DNA from: Nitrosopumilaceae archaeon
GTDB taxonomy: Archaea > Thermoproteota > Nitrososphaeria > Nitrososphaerales > Nitrosopumilaceae
DNA length: 58,034 nucleotides
Direction of reading: 5' to 3'
Assembly: GCA_011523285.1 (NCBI GenBank)
Contig: WTHC01000051.1
Coordinates: 1 to 58,034 of the forward strand
Shown: positions 26,256-34,856 of the stretch, in pieces
Numbering within the stretch: position 1 is the first letter of the stretch
How the letters are laid out: every line of letters starts with the position of its first letter
The notes under the pieces: generated by a model
Told to the model about the DNA's origin: nothing
Databases searched by the model: none
What the model saw: only the letters and a program-made list of their open reading frames with translations
Program-made: the position numbers and the translations under genes

Positions 26256-27400
26256 TGATCTGGTCTGATAAATATAGGCCCAGAAATATCTTCGATATGG
26301 TAGGTAATGAACAAGAGCGATTAAAAGTAGTAAACTGGCTCCAAAATTGGGACAAAGGTACAAAACCTCTTATGTTGATAGGGCCAGCTGGTGTTGGTAA
26401 AACTACTCTCGTAGATATATTGGCACAAAAATTAGAATATGATGTAATATCTCTCAATGCTAGTGATCTTCGAAATAAACAACAAATCACTGATATTCTA
26501 AATCCTATTTTAAATAATTTGAGCCTATTTGGCAAAGCTATTATCTTCATCGATGAAGTTGATGGAATACATGGAAGACATGATTATGGTGGAATAGACG
26601 CATTGATTAAAATTTTAAAAACACCTTTAATCCCAATAATATTAGCTGCAAATTCTGTAATTGCTGATAAAATGCAAAATATTAAAAAAGCTACTAAACA
26701 GATATATTTTCATAGTATACCTCCAAGACTTCTTTTATTATATTCTCTAGATATATTACAACATGAACAAACTACACTACCATATGATAAAATTAAACAC
26801 ATTGTTATTAACTCGAATGGTGATGCGCGATTCATGATTAATTCATTACAAACAGCAGTTACTGGCTCTAATCCTATACAAAAAAAATCATTCATAGATC
26901 AAAACATCGAAGAATCCATAAACAATTTTTTTGCAACGTCATCTGTGGATCAAGCTAGACAAATTTTGTATTCGTTCCAACTTGATCCATACATGAAGAT
27001 TAATGCATTTTATTCTAGTGTCATTAGTAATGTAATACATACTAATATGTTAAATAAAATACTACAATGTTTGTCAGAAGCAGATATTCTATATAAGCAA
27101 ATTTTAAAAACTCAATCGTGGCATTTGCTTAGGTATTTAAACGAAATACTCTTAGATATGTATATACCATCATCACATATAACATATGCAAAGTATAACT
27201 TACCGTGGCAATTAATCAACAAGATTAGGTTCAAGGGTAATAAAATTAAAAGACTTTCATTAGTTTTAGCTAAAAAATTTCATGTTTCATCTACCACATT
27301 CAGAATGTTCTATCTTCCATACTTGTTATTTTATTTAAATAACACAAAATTACACGATATAGACGAAAATCTTCAGGAGGAATTACATGAGTTGGCGTAA
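26255..27400 (+). CDS. rfcL: Replication factor C large subunit
   Basis: A 381-residue AAA+ protein. It starts WSDKYRPRNIFDMVGN, has Walker A GPAGVGKTT (residues 43-51), Walker B IIFIDEVDGIHG and sensor 1 AANS; the SRC motif of small subunits is absent, as expected for RfcL. The C-terminal collar domain is shorter than in many archaea and there is no PIP-box-like tail visible. It overlaps both neighbours. Works with RfcS (10119) to load PCNA. Confidence 0.93.
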   Translation: MIWSDKYRPRNIFDMVGNEQERLKVVNWLQNWDKGTKPLMLIGPAGVGKTTLVDILAQKLEYDVISLNASDLRNKQQITDILNPILNNLSLFGKAIIFIDEVDGIHGRHDYGGIDALIKILKTPLIPIILAANSVIADKMQNIKKATKQIYFHSIPPRLLLLYSLDILQHEQTTLPYDKIKHIVINSNGDARFMINSLQTAVTGSNPIQKKSFIDQNIEESINNFFATSSVDQARQILYSFQLDPYMKINAFYSSVISNVIHTNMLNKILQCLSEADILYKQILKTQSWHLLRYLNEILLDMYIPSSHITYAKYNLPWQLINKIRFKGNKIKRLSLVLAKKFHVSSTTFRMFYLPYLLFYLNNTKLHDIDENLQEELHELA

Positions 27401-27686
27401 AATAACTATCAAATTTACTGGAAAGTGTATTATTTGTAATAAACCTGTTAGCAGAGGTGAGACAGGACTATGGGCTAAAAATATAGGAATAAAACATACA
27501 AAATGTGTTAATAATAATGATGATGTAACTTGCATAATTTGTAAAGATAAAATTGCATGTTCTAGATGTGAATTTCATAATTATTGTAATACACAACTAG
27601 TCTCATATTGTATGTGTCAAAATTGTATGACAAACAATAAACTTATGGACGCATATAAAAAATCGTTGCACAATATTAAAATTTAA
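27387..27686 (+). CDS. Cysteine-rich small protein with two zinc-finger-like regions
   Basis: A 99-residue protein with 12 cysteines. The first module is C14xxC17 with H37xxC40 around WAKNIGIKHTKC; the second is dense: C49xxC52, C58xxC61, H64, C67, C75, C77 and C80. The spacing suggests two or three zinc sites, as in treble-clef or PARP-like fingers. No family recognised. ATG at 27387 lies inside the RfcL 3' end and follows AGGAGG, one of the best Shine-Dalgarno sequences in the window, so translation is probably coupled. Confidence 0.75.
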   Translation: MSWRKITIKFTGKCIICNKPVSRGETGLWAKNIGIKHTKCVNNNDDVTCIICKDKIACSRCEFHNYCNTQLVSYCMCQNCMTNNKLMDAYKKSLHNIKI

Positions 27687-27699
27687 CTATGATAACAAA

Positions 27700-28032
27700 A
27701 TGCGTATGGATGAAATAAAACCAAAAAATGAAAATAATGTAATGATAAACAATAATGCAGAAAAATCTACTTACTTGGTGCCAAATTATTCTCCACACCA
27801 TATTTTGAGTCCTGAATTCGAAGGGAAATCAAATTATGAAATGGGAATACAAGATCTTATAGCAGATTCTAATAACAAATTGAAAAGTTTAACGAACAGG
27901 AAATCATCGTCATCTAAAACGCAGCAACTAGTAGAAGATCTAAAAACTTTAAACTGTTTGTATGAGAATTATCATATAGGCATGAATGTATTCAGAACTG
28001 CAAAAGGTGGACGTGATAAACTACGTGTATGA
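27700..28032 (+). CDS. Unknown small polar protein downstream of RfcL
   Basis: A 110-residue protein rich in Asn, Lys and Ser, with a predicted disordered N-terminus and a C-terminal helical part ending TAKGGRDKLRV. No domain recognised. It follows the Cys-rich gene by 13 nt on the same strand and precedes the carboxylase operon by 38 nt. Codon use looks like its neighbours. Confidence 0.6.
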   Translation: MRMDEIKPKNENNVMINNNAEKSTYLVPNYSPHHILSPEFEGKSNYEMGIQDLIADSNNKLKSLTNRKSSSSKTQQLVEDLKTLNCLYENYHIGMNVFRTAKGGRDKLRV

Positions 28033-28070
28033 AATATGTTTCTGTGGTTATATTATTAGGTGATTGAAAG

Positions 28071-29624
28071 ATGTCTTCACATTTTGATAAAATAAATGAA
28101 TTGTTGCAAAAAACTAAACAAGCAGATAATGGCGGAGGTGCTAATAGAATTCAATCTCAACACGACAAAGGCAAACTAACAGCAAGGGAAAGACTGGATG
28201 TTTTATTAGACAATGATAGTTTTATTGAACTAGACAAATTAACCACCCATCACTATCATGAATTCAACATGCAACAGAAAAAATTTTTCGGAGACGGTGT
28301 TATTACTGGATATGGTAAAATAGCAGGCAGACAAGTTTGTGTATTTGCATATGATTTTACTGTACTTGGAGGTACTTTGAGCGATATGGGTGCAAAAAAA
28401 ATAACAAAATTGATGGATCATGCTATCAGAATAGGCTGCCCTATTATAGGAATAATTGACTCTGGAGGTGCAAGAATACAAGAAGGTATATTGAGTTTAG
28501 ATGGATTTGCTGATATTTTTTATCATAATGAATTGGCGTCTGGAATTGTACCTCAAATAACTGCGAGTATAGGTCCTTCTGCAGGTGGCGCGGTTTATTC
28601 GCCAGCTATGACTGATTTCGTAGTTATGGTTAATAAAACAGCTAGTATGTTTGTCACTGGACCTGATGTAGTCAAAACAGTACTTGGAGAAAGTGTATCA
28701 TTTGATCAATTGGGCGGTGCTATTACGCATGGTACCAAAAGTGGTGTGGCTCATTTTGTAGCGCAAAACGAATTTGAATGTATGGATTATGTTAAAAACC
28801 TACTTTCATTTATACCTCAAAACAACACAGACGTACCTTTGATTATTACTAACAAAGATGATCCAAATAGAATTGATAACAATTTAATAACTTATATCCC
28901 TGAAAACCCATTACAACCATACGATGTTATTAAAATCATTTCGTCTATTCTAGATAACAATCAATTCTTTGAGGCCCATAAACTATTTGCACAAAACATC
29001 GTTGTAGGGTTTGGGCGACTACATGGCAGATCTATAGGTATTGTAGCAAATCAACCAATGCATTTAGCAGGAGCATTAGATATAGATTCATCCAATAAAG
29101 CTGCACGTTTTATTAGATTCTGTGATTGTTATAATATACCAATTATTACTATAGTGGATACACCTGGATACATGCCTGGAACTGACCAGGAACATAATGG
29201 AATAATAAGACATGGAAGCAAATTACTTTACGCTTATTGTGAAGCTACTATTCCAAAAATAACATTAGTTATAGGAAAAGCATATGGTGGAGCTTATATT
29301 GCAATGGGAAGTAAAAACCTTCGAACAGACATAAATTATGCATGGCCTACAGCTAAAATAGCCGTATTGGGATCTGAAGCAGCAGTAAAAATAATGAATA
29401 GAAAAGATCTAGCCAATGCTGAAAATCCTGACGAACTGAAAAAGCAACTCACAGATGATTTCACCAAAAAATTCTCGAATCCATATGTTGCAGCTTCGCA
29501 TGGTAAAATAGATTCTGTTATTAATCCTGCTGAAACACGACCTATGTTGATTAAAGCTTTAGAACTACTTTCAAGTAAAAGAGATAAACAATTACCACGT
29601 AAACATGGTAACATTAACTTATGA
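28071..29624 (+). CDS. pccB: Acetyl-/propionyl-CoA carboxylase, carboxyltransferase subunit
   Basis: A 517-residue crotonase-fold carboxyltransferase (PccB type, fused alpha/beta halves). It opens with KGKLTARERLDVLLD, has the oxyanion elements GGARIQEG and SAGGAVYSPA in the N-half and PGYMPGTDQEHNGIIRHGSKLLYAY and GKAYGGAYIAMGSK in the C-half. In ammonia-oxidising archaea this enzyme carboxylates acetyl- and propionyl-CoA in the 3-hydroxypropionate/4-hydroxybutyrate cycle. ATG at 28071 follows GGTGAT. First of three genes. Confidence 0.93.
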   Translation: MSSHFDKINELLQKTKQADNGGGANRIQSQHDKGKLTARERLDVLLDNDSFIELDKLTTHHYHEFNMQQKKFFGDGVITGYGKIAGRQVCVFAYDFTVLGGTLSDMGAKKITKLMDHAIRIGCPIIGIIDSGGARIQEGILSLDGFADIFYHNELASGIVPQITASIGPSAGGAVYSPAMTDFVVMVNKTASMFVTGPDVVKTVLGESVSFDQLGGAITHGTKSGVAHFVAQNEFECMDYVKNLLSFIPQNNTDVPLIITNKDDPNRIDNNLITYIPENPLQPYDVIKIISSILDNNQFFEAHKLFAQNIVVGFGRLHGRSIGIVANQPMHLAGALDIDSSNKAARFIRFCDCYNIPIITIVDTPGYMPGTDQEHNGIIRHGSKLLYAYCEATIPKITLVIGKAYGGAYIAMGSKNLRTDINYAWPTAKIAVLGSEAAVKIMNRKDLANAENPDELKKQLTDDFTKKFSNPYVAASHGKIDSVINPAETRPMLIKALELLSSKRDKQLPRKHGNINL

Positions 29625-29633
29625 GGAGATAAA

Positions 29634-31127
29634 ATGATCAAAAAAATTCTGATAGCAAATAGGGGCGAAATAGCTCTTAGAATAATTAGAACATGTAATG
29701 TTTTAAATATAAAACCAGTGAGCATATATTCAGATGAAGATGTTAATTCTTTACACGTCAAAAAATCTCACGAATCATATTATGTTGGTAGCGCATCTCC
29801 TGCACAAAGCTATTTGAACCAAAACAAAATTATCGAAATAGCATTATCATCTGGTGCAGACGCAATACATCCAGGTTATGGCTTTCTGTCTGAAAACTCT
29901 GACTTCGCAGAACTTTGTGAAAAAAACAATCTTATATTTATAGGTCCAACCTCTAACTCTCTACAATTATGTGGAGATAAAATGCAATGTAAAAAAATAA
30001 TGAGAGATGCGCACGTTCCTACTGTTCCTGGAAGCTTTGATCTAGTAAAAAATGTTGAAACTGCATTAGATAATGCTAATAGCATTGGATATCCAGTTTT
30101 ACTTAAGTCTGTTTTCGGAGGAGGTGGACGTGGTATTCGTTTAGTGAACAATGATGACGAACTTAGAAATGCATTTGATCTAGCTACCAAAGAATCAATC
30201 ACGGCGTTTGGCAAATCTGCATTACTAGTCGAAAAATTCTTGCCTAAAATAAGACATATAGAATTTCAACTAGCACGTGATAAACAAGGTAATACCGTAC
30301 ATATATTTGAACGTGAATGCTCTATACAACGACGACATCAAAAATTAATTGAATTATCCCCGTCGCCAGTAGTATCTCAAAAAGTTCGCGATGAAGTAGG
30401 ACAATTAGCAATAAATGCAGTTGAAGCAGTCGAATATAGTAATCTTGGAACTGCTGAATTTCTTAGACTTGATGACGGAACATTCTATTTTATAGAAATA
30501 AACGCGCGTTTGCAAGTAGAACATCCTGTGACTGAGCTAGTATCTGGACTAGATCTGGTTAAATTACAAATAGATATAGCTAATGGCGAAACTATACCAT
30601 TTAAACAAAGTGATCTGAAACTTAATGGATGTGCAATAGAATGTAGAATAAATGCCGAAAATACATTTTTAGATTTTGCTCCATCTACAGGATTAGTTAA
30701 TGATGTTGTTTTACCATCTGGACCTGGAATAAGAACAGATACTTATCTATACACGCAATGCACAGTATCTCCATTCTATGATTCTTTAATCGCTAAATTA
30801 AATTCATGGGGCTCTGATTTTGATCAGGCTAGAAAGAGAATGGTTAACGCATTAATTGATTTTCATATACGTGGAATAGACACATCAATATCTCTATATA
30901 AAACAATTCTTACTAGCGACGAATTTATTAATGGTGACCTCTCTACAGACTTTCTTGATAGATTTGACATTTTAAACAGACTTGAAGATAATATAAAAAA
31001 TGAAATTGCTAGCAAACAGGATATAGCATTAGCAGCAGCCTCATTACATTCTATGCTTTATAATTCAAAAATATCAAAATACCATAAGCAAAATACAAAT
31101 TGGGATCATCAGATGTATGGCTTATGA
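29634..31127 (+). CDS. accC: Acyl-CoA carboxylase, biotin carboxylase subunit
   Basis: A 497-residue ATP-grasp biotin carboxylase. It begins KKILIANRGEIALRIIRTC, has the Gly-rich ATP loop GGGGRGIR, the HIEFQLARD and ERECSIQRRHQK region (catalytic Glu/Arg), EINARLQVEHPVTE and ECRINAE. It carboxylates the biotin on the BCCP encoded next. ATG at 29634 follows GAGGAG. The stop overlaps the BCCP start (ATGA). Confidence 0.95.
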   Translation: MIKKILIANRGEIALRIIRTCNVLNIKPVSIYSDEDVNSLHVKKSHESYYVGSASPAQSYLNQNKIIEIALSSGADAIHPGYGFLSENSDFAELCEKNNLIFIGPTSNSLQLCGDKMQCKKIMRDAHVPTVPGSFDLVKNVETALDNANSIGYPVLLKSVFGGGGRGIRLVNNDDELRNAFDLATKESITAFGKSALLVEKFLPKIRHIEFQLARDKQGNTVHIFERECSIQRRHQKLIELSPSPVVSQKVRDEVGQLAINAVEAVEYSNLGTAEFLRLDDGTFYFIEINARLQVEHPVTELVSGLDLVKLQIDIANGETIPFKQSDLKLNGCAIECRINAENTFLDFAPSTGLVNDVVLPSGPGIRTDTYLYTQCTVSPFYDSLIAKLNSWGSDFDQARKRMVNALIDFHIRGIDTSISLYKTILTSDEFINGDLSTDFLDRFDILNRLEDNIKNEIASKQDIALAAASLHSMLYNSKISKYHKQNTNWDHQMYGL

Positions 31128-31639
31128 CTGAATACAAAATAGAAAATATTAATAATACCATCTCTAATGCTGATATAATTAAACAATTATCAGATCATGA
31201 ATTCGTTATCAATATTAATAATACTGAAAAAAATATCAATGTAATTAGTGTATTTGCTGATTCCATTGAGTTCATGTTGTCTAATACTTATCATATAGCA
31301 AAATATGTAGAACGATCAAGCTCTAAGATCAAATTGATAGTTGACGGAATACCAATTACATTAACAACTCATCACAAACTTAACGATGTGGTTTATAAAA
31401 ATTCTGGGGGATCTGTGGCTGATGCACAAACAAATCTAATTAGCCAAATACCTGGCAAAGTTATTTCTGTCAAAGTTGATGAAAATACAGAAGTAAAAAA
31501 AGGAGATATTATATGCGTATTAGAATCAATGAAAATGCAAGTTTCTGTTAAATCTCATAAAGATGGGGTCGTCAAGAAGATTAATGTCAAAACTGGATCT
31601 GCTGTAGCTAAGAATGACACAATTGCAGAAATTGAATAA
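31124..31639 (+). CDS. Biotin carboxyl carrier protein of acyl-CoA carboxylase
   Basis: A 171-residue protein with a C-terminal biotinyl domain. The biotinylated Lys is in VLESMKMQV, flanked by the expected IPGKVISVKVDENTEVKKGD and a terminal TIAEIE. The N-terminal 90 residues resemble the linker domain that docks on the carboxyltransferase. ATG at 31124 overlaps the accC stop by 4 nt; the frame continues upstream inside accC. Confidence 0.93.
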   Translation: MTEYKIENINNTISNADIIKQLSDHEFVININNTEKNINVISVFADSIEFMLSNTYHIAKYVERSSSKIKLIVDGIPITLTTHHKLNDVVYKNSGGSVADAQTNLISQIPGKVISVKVDENTEVKKGDIICVLESMKMQVSVKSHKDGVVKKINVKTGSAVAKNDTIAEIE

Positions 31640-31646
31640 CTAATTA

Positions 31647-32117
31647 TTATTGATTCTCCAAAAATTTCTTTATTTCATTATAGTTTGGTTCTACTAAAGG
31701 ATCATCCGAAATCCATATGTATGTAATTATTCTTTTCTCATTTATTATAAATATTGATCTTTTAGCTGCGTTATAATTTTTGATATGCAAAAGGTCACGC
31801 ATCAAAACTCCATATTCAATTATTGTTTTACTATTGTAGTCTCCTAAAATAGGAAATTCTATGTTGTATTTATCAGCAAAAGCTTTATTGGCAAAAGGGC
31901 CGTCGTTACTTATACCAAGTGTTTGGACATTTAAGTTTGATATATAATTTAATGATTTTTGAAATTCACATATTTCATTTTTACATACTGGTGAATGTGC
32001 TGCTACAAAAAAAACTAGCATAATTTTTTTACCTGCGAATTCATCTATTGTTCTTATCTTCAATTCGGTATCTACTAATTCAAAATAAGGAGCTTTATCG
32101 CCAATTTTTAATCCCAT
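31647..32117 (-). CDS. Peroxiredoxin (AhpC/TSA, BCP-like)
   Basis: A 156-residue thioredoxin-fold peroxidase. It starts IGDKAPYFEL; the active-site region is AAHSPVCKNEIC, with Ser in place of the usual Thr of PxxxTxxC and a second Cys five residues on, as in atypical 2-Cys/BCP types. It reduces peroxides, fitting an aerobic respirer. ATG at 32117. It is divergent from the nuo operon. Confidence 0.88.
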   Translation of the reverse strand: MGLKIGDKAPYFELVDTELKIRTIDEFAGKKIMLVFFVAAHSPVCKNEICEFQKSLNYISNLNVQTLGISNDGPFANKAFADKYNIEFPILGDYNSKTIIEYGVLMRDLLHIKNYNAAKRSIFIINEKRIITYIWISDDPLVEPNYNEIKKFLENQ

Positions 32118-32182
32118 GAATCAAATTATACTCGCATGTATATATCAATTATTCATAAGCAATAATTTTCAGTAAATAGATT

Positions 32183-32190
32183 TTTATATA
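32183..32190 (+). promoter_or_regulatory. TATA box of the nuo operon
   Basis: TTTATATA is the strongest TATA-like element before nuoA. Its centre is 26.5 nt before the TTG at 32213, suggesting transcription starts near there rather than at the TTG at 32201. Confidence 0.5.
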
Positions 32191-32200
32191 ATCTCTTAGG

Positions 32201-32587
32201 TTGTTAGCTGCTTTGGTAGGGGAAATAGTAAGTAATTATAGTAATGTTCTGATGATGTTTGGATTTGCTATAACTGCTACGGCACCAGCTTTATTATTAT
32301 CCAAAATGATATCTCCTAAAAAACGTAATAATCCTGTTAAATTTTTGCCTATGGAATGTGGCCAAGTGCCAAAAGGAGAAGGAAGAACTCATTTTATGAT
32401 GCAATACTATGCTTATGTTCTAATGTTTGTAGTGTTTGATGTTATGGCAATATTCTTATATTCGTGGGGTAGTACAATATTGAATCTAGAAAGAACTGCT
32501 ACGTTGCCAATAATTATATTTTTAGGAATTATGTTTGCTGCTATGGCTTTTGCCTTATATCAATCTAAAAGGCGTAATATATGGTAA
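32201..32587 (+). CDS. nuoA: NADH-quinone oxidoreductase-like subunit A
   Basis: A 128-residue membrane subunit with three helices and the conserved loop FLPMECGQVPKGEGRTHFMMQYY (ECG motif, seen as MECGQ). Start is uncertain: TTG at 32201 or TTG at 32213, the latter fitting promoter spacing. First of eleven genes in the order A-B-C-D-H-I-J-K-M-L-N; E, F and G are absent, so the complex cannot oxidise NADH by the usual module. Confidence 0.9.
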   Translation: MLAALVGEIVSNYSNVLMMFGFAITATAPALLLSKMISPKKRNNPVKFLPMECGQVPKGEGRTHFMMQYYAYVLMFVVFDVMAIFLYSWGSTILNLERTATLPIIIFLGIMFAAMAFALYQSKRRNIW

Positions 32588-32627
32588 TTTTTTATAGTAC
32601 ATCATTGTACATTAGGGTGAGTTTGAT

Positions 32628-33143
32628 TTGCTAAAAGATCTATTGATACCACAAAATGCTAATGCATTTGTTTCTAAATTAGGCGATATTTTAGTCAAAG
32701 CTGTAGATCAACCATTGGGATACGCCATTAATTGGGGTCGTATATGGTCATTATGGCCAGTACATATAGAAACAGCATGTTGTAGTGTAGAATTTGGAGC
32801 AGCTTCTGGACCGCGTTATGACGTTGAAAGATTTGGAATAATAGAAGCTTTTGGATCTTTGAGACAATGTGATTTGGTTGTAGTACAAGGTACAATAACA
32901 CGTAAAATGGCACCACGACTTCGATTGGTATATGATCAAATGCCAGATCCGAAATATGTGATAGCTATGGGAGCATGTGCAATAACTGGCGGATTGTATT
33001 TTGATTCATATAATGTTTTACCTGGTATAGATGGAGTTTTACCTGTAGATGTATATGTTCCTGGATGTCCTCCTAGACCTGAAACATTAATACAAGGATG
33101 TATGTTGCTTCAAGAAAAAATAAAACGTATGAACATTAGGTAA
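32628..33143 (+). CDS. nuoB: NADH-quinone oxidoreductase-like subunit B
   Basis: A 171-residue subunit holding cluster N2. Cluster ligands are ETACCSVEFGA (paired Cys), MGACAITGG and YVPGCPPRPE; all four Cys are present. N2 hands electrons to quinone at the NuoB/NuoD interface. Start is TTG at 32628. Confidence 0.95.
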   Translation: MLKDLLIPQNANAFVSKLGDILVKAVDQPLGYAINWGRIWSLWPVHIETACCSVEFGAASGPRYDVERFGIIEAFGSLRQCDLVVVQGTITRKMAPRLRLVYDQMPDPKYVIAMGACAITGGLYFDSYNVLPGIDGVLPVDVYVPGCPPRPETLIQGCMLLQEKIKRMNIR

Positions 33144-33148
33144 ATAAA

Positions 33149-33721
33149 ATGAACGCCAATATTCCAAATAAAGTAAAAACAGATATTGATGGAGATAAAG
33201 ACAACGAAATCGAAAAACATGATGTAGATCTTCCTGAGCTTGAAAAGGATATTGCTAATAAATTAACAGATAAGTTTGATACAAAAATAAAAGTAATTTT
33301 CATAAAAAAAAATAGAATTAAAGTAGACACTAACAAAAATAATATTTTAGAAATAGCGAAGTTCATTAACCAGAATCTGAAATTTGATCATGTTGAATCA
33401 GTTTCTGGTGTTGATTATCCTGACCAAAATGAAATCGAAGTAGTTTATCATCTTGGGTCTTATGATCCAAGTATTTCTAACCAAATTTTAGCTTTGTCTA
33501 CCAGAACAATCAGAGAAACTACTCCACATCCTGGTTTTGATCGTACTAGATTACCCAGTCTTAGAGATATATTTTATAGTGTCGAATTTCATGAAAGAGA
33601 ATGTTTTGAAATGTTGGGAGTTTATTTTGAGAATCATCCTGATAATCGAAGATTATTATTACCAGAAGATTGGGCAGATCTGCCTCCTCTCAGAAAGGAT
33701 TTCAAAATAAAAGGTAGATAA
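33149..33721 (+). CDS. nuoC: NADH-quinone oxidoreductase-like subunit C
   Basis: A 190-residue peripheral-arm subunit. The N-terminal 50 residues are highly charged (Lys, Asp, Glu). The signature is in the C-terminal half: YSVEFHERECFEMLGVYFENHPD and LLPEDWADLPPLRKDF. It is separate from NuoD, unlike the enterobacterial fusion. ATG at 33149. Confidence 0.94.
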   Translation: MNANIPNKVKTDIDGDKDNEIEKHDVDLPELEKDIANKLTDKFDTKIKVIFIKKNRIKVDTNKNNILEIAKFINQNLKFDHVESVSGVDYPDQNEIEVVYHLGSYDPSISNQILALSTRTIRETTPHPGFDRTRLPSLRDIFYSVEFHERECFEMLGVYFENHPDNRRLLLPEDWADLPPLRKDFKIKGR

Positions 33722-33722
33722 A

Positions 33723-34856
33723 TTGGTTTTAAAATTACCTCCAGGCATTAAATTGGAAAAAGAAGATGATAAAATAATGACTCTTAATGTCGGTCCTCAA
33801 CATCCTGGTTCTGGACATATGCGTATTATAGTAAAAATAGATGGAGATTATATCGTCTCATGCGATCCAGATCCTGGTTATGTTCATCGAGGTGAGGAAA
33901 AAATGGCTGAATATAGAAACTACATAACTAATATACCGCACCTAGAAAGGCCTGTAATACATGACTCATGTAACATATTATATCCATATTGTTTAGGTGT
34001 GGAAGAAATACTTGGTATTGAGGTTCCAGAACGAGCAAAATATGTACGTGTTATAGCATCAGAGTTAAACAGATGTGTTTATACATTGTATTGGCTTGCT
34101 ATTTATGGTATCTTCCTAGGCCACTCTACTATGTTTATGTGGCCTGCTGGAGATCGTGAATTATTAATAGATCTATTAGAAAAATTGAGTGGAGCTAGAG
34201 TCACACATGCGTATTTTGTTCCTGGAGGAGTAAGGAATGATATGCCAGCTAATTTTGAAGATGTATGTTTAAGACAAATCAATTATTTCGAAAAACGAAT
34301 CAAACAATACGATTCTATTTTTTATAGTAACCCTATTCTAAAATCCAGAACCATTAATACTGGAGTACTTGGAAAAAAAGATGCCATTAGACTTGGGTCT
34401 ACAGGTTCTGTTTTGCGTGCAAGTGGGGTTGATTTTGATATACGTAAAAAAGAACCATATGATGTATATGACAATCTTGACTTTCAAACTAACGTACTGA
34501 AAAGTGGTGATTCATATGCTAGATCTAAATTACCTTGGTTGGATATGCTAGAAAGCTGTAGGATTATTAGAAATGCACTAGAAAAAATTCCAAAATCTGG
34601 TTCAGTACGAGTTAAATTAAAACCAAATCCAAAAGCTGGTAATGTTGAAACGTACAAAAGAGTAGAATCTGGCAGAGGATCTCTTGGCATGCATATCATT
34701 TCTAATGGTAAACCAGAACCATATAGAGTAAAGATTAGCGTAGGTTCATTTAGAAATCTTATATGTCTCCCATATTTATTAAAAGGTGAAAAACTTGGAA
34801 ACATGCCTTCGGTTTATTGGAGCCTAAATTATTGGCCGGTGGAAGCTGATAGATAA
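33723..34856 (+). CDS. nuoD: NADH-quinone oxidoreductase-like subunit D
   Basis: A 377-residue subunit related to the large subunit of NiFe hydrogenases. NVGPQHPGSGHMR, PGYVHRGEEKMAE, RVIASELNR, FVPGGVRND and PEPYRVKISVGSF are typical, with quinone-site His and Tyr positions near the first motif. Start is TTG at 33723; the stop is followed at once by the nuoH ATG. Confidence 0.95.
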   Translation: MVLKLPPGIKLEKEDDKIMTLNVGPQHPGSGHMRIIVKIDGDYIVSCDPDPGYVHRGEEKMAEYRNYITNIPHLERPVIHDSCNILYPYCLGVEEILGIEVPERAKYVRVIASELNRCVYTLYWLAIYGIFLGHSTMFMWPAGDRELLIDLLEKLSGARVTHAYFVPGGVRNDMPANFEDVCLRQINYFEKRIKQYDSIFYSNPILKSRTINTGVLGKKDAIRLGSTGSVLRASGVDFDIRKKEPYDVYDNLDFQTNVLKSGDSYARSKLPWLDMLESCRIIRNALEKIPKSGSVRVKLKPNPKAGNVETYKRVESGRGSLGMHIISNGKPEPYRVKISVGSFRNLICLPYLLKGEKLGNMPSVYWSLNYWPVEADR

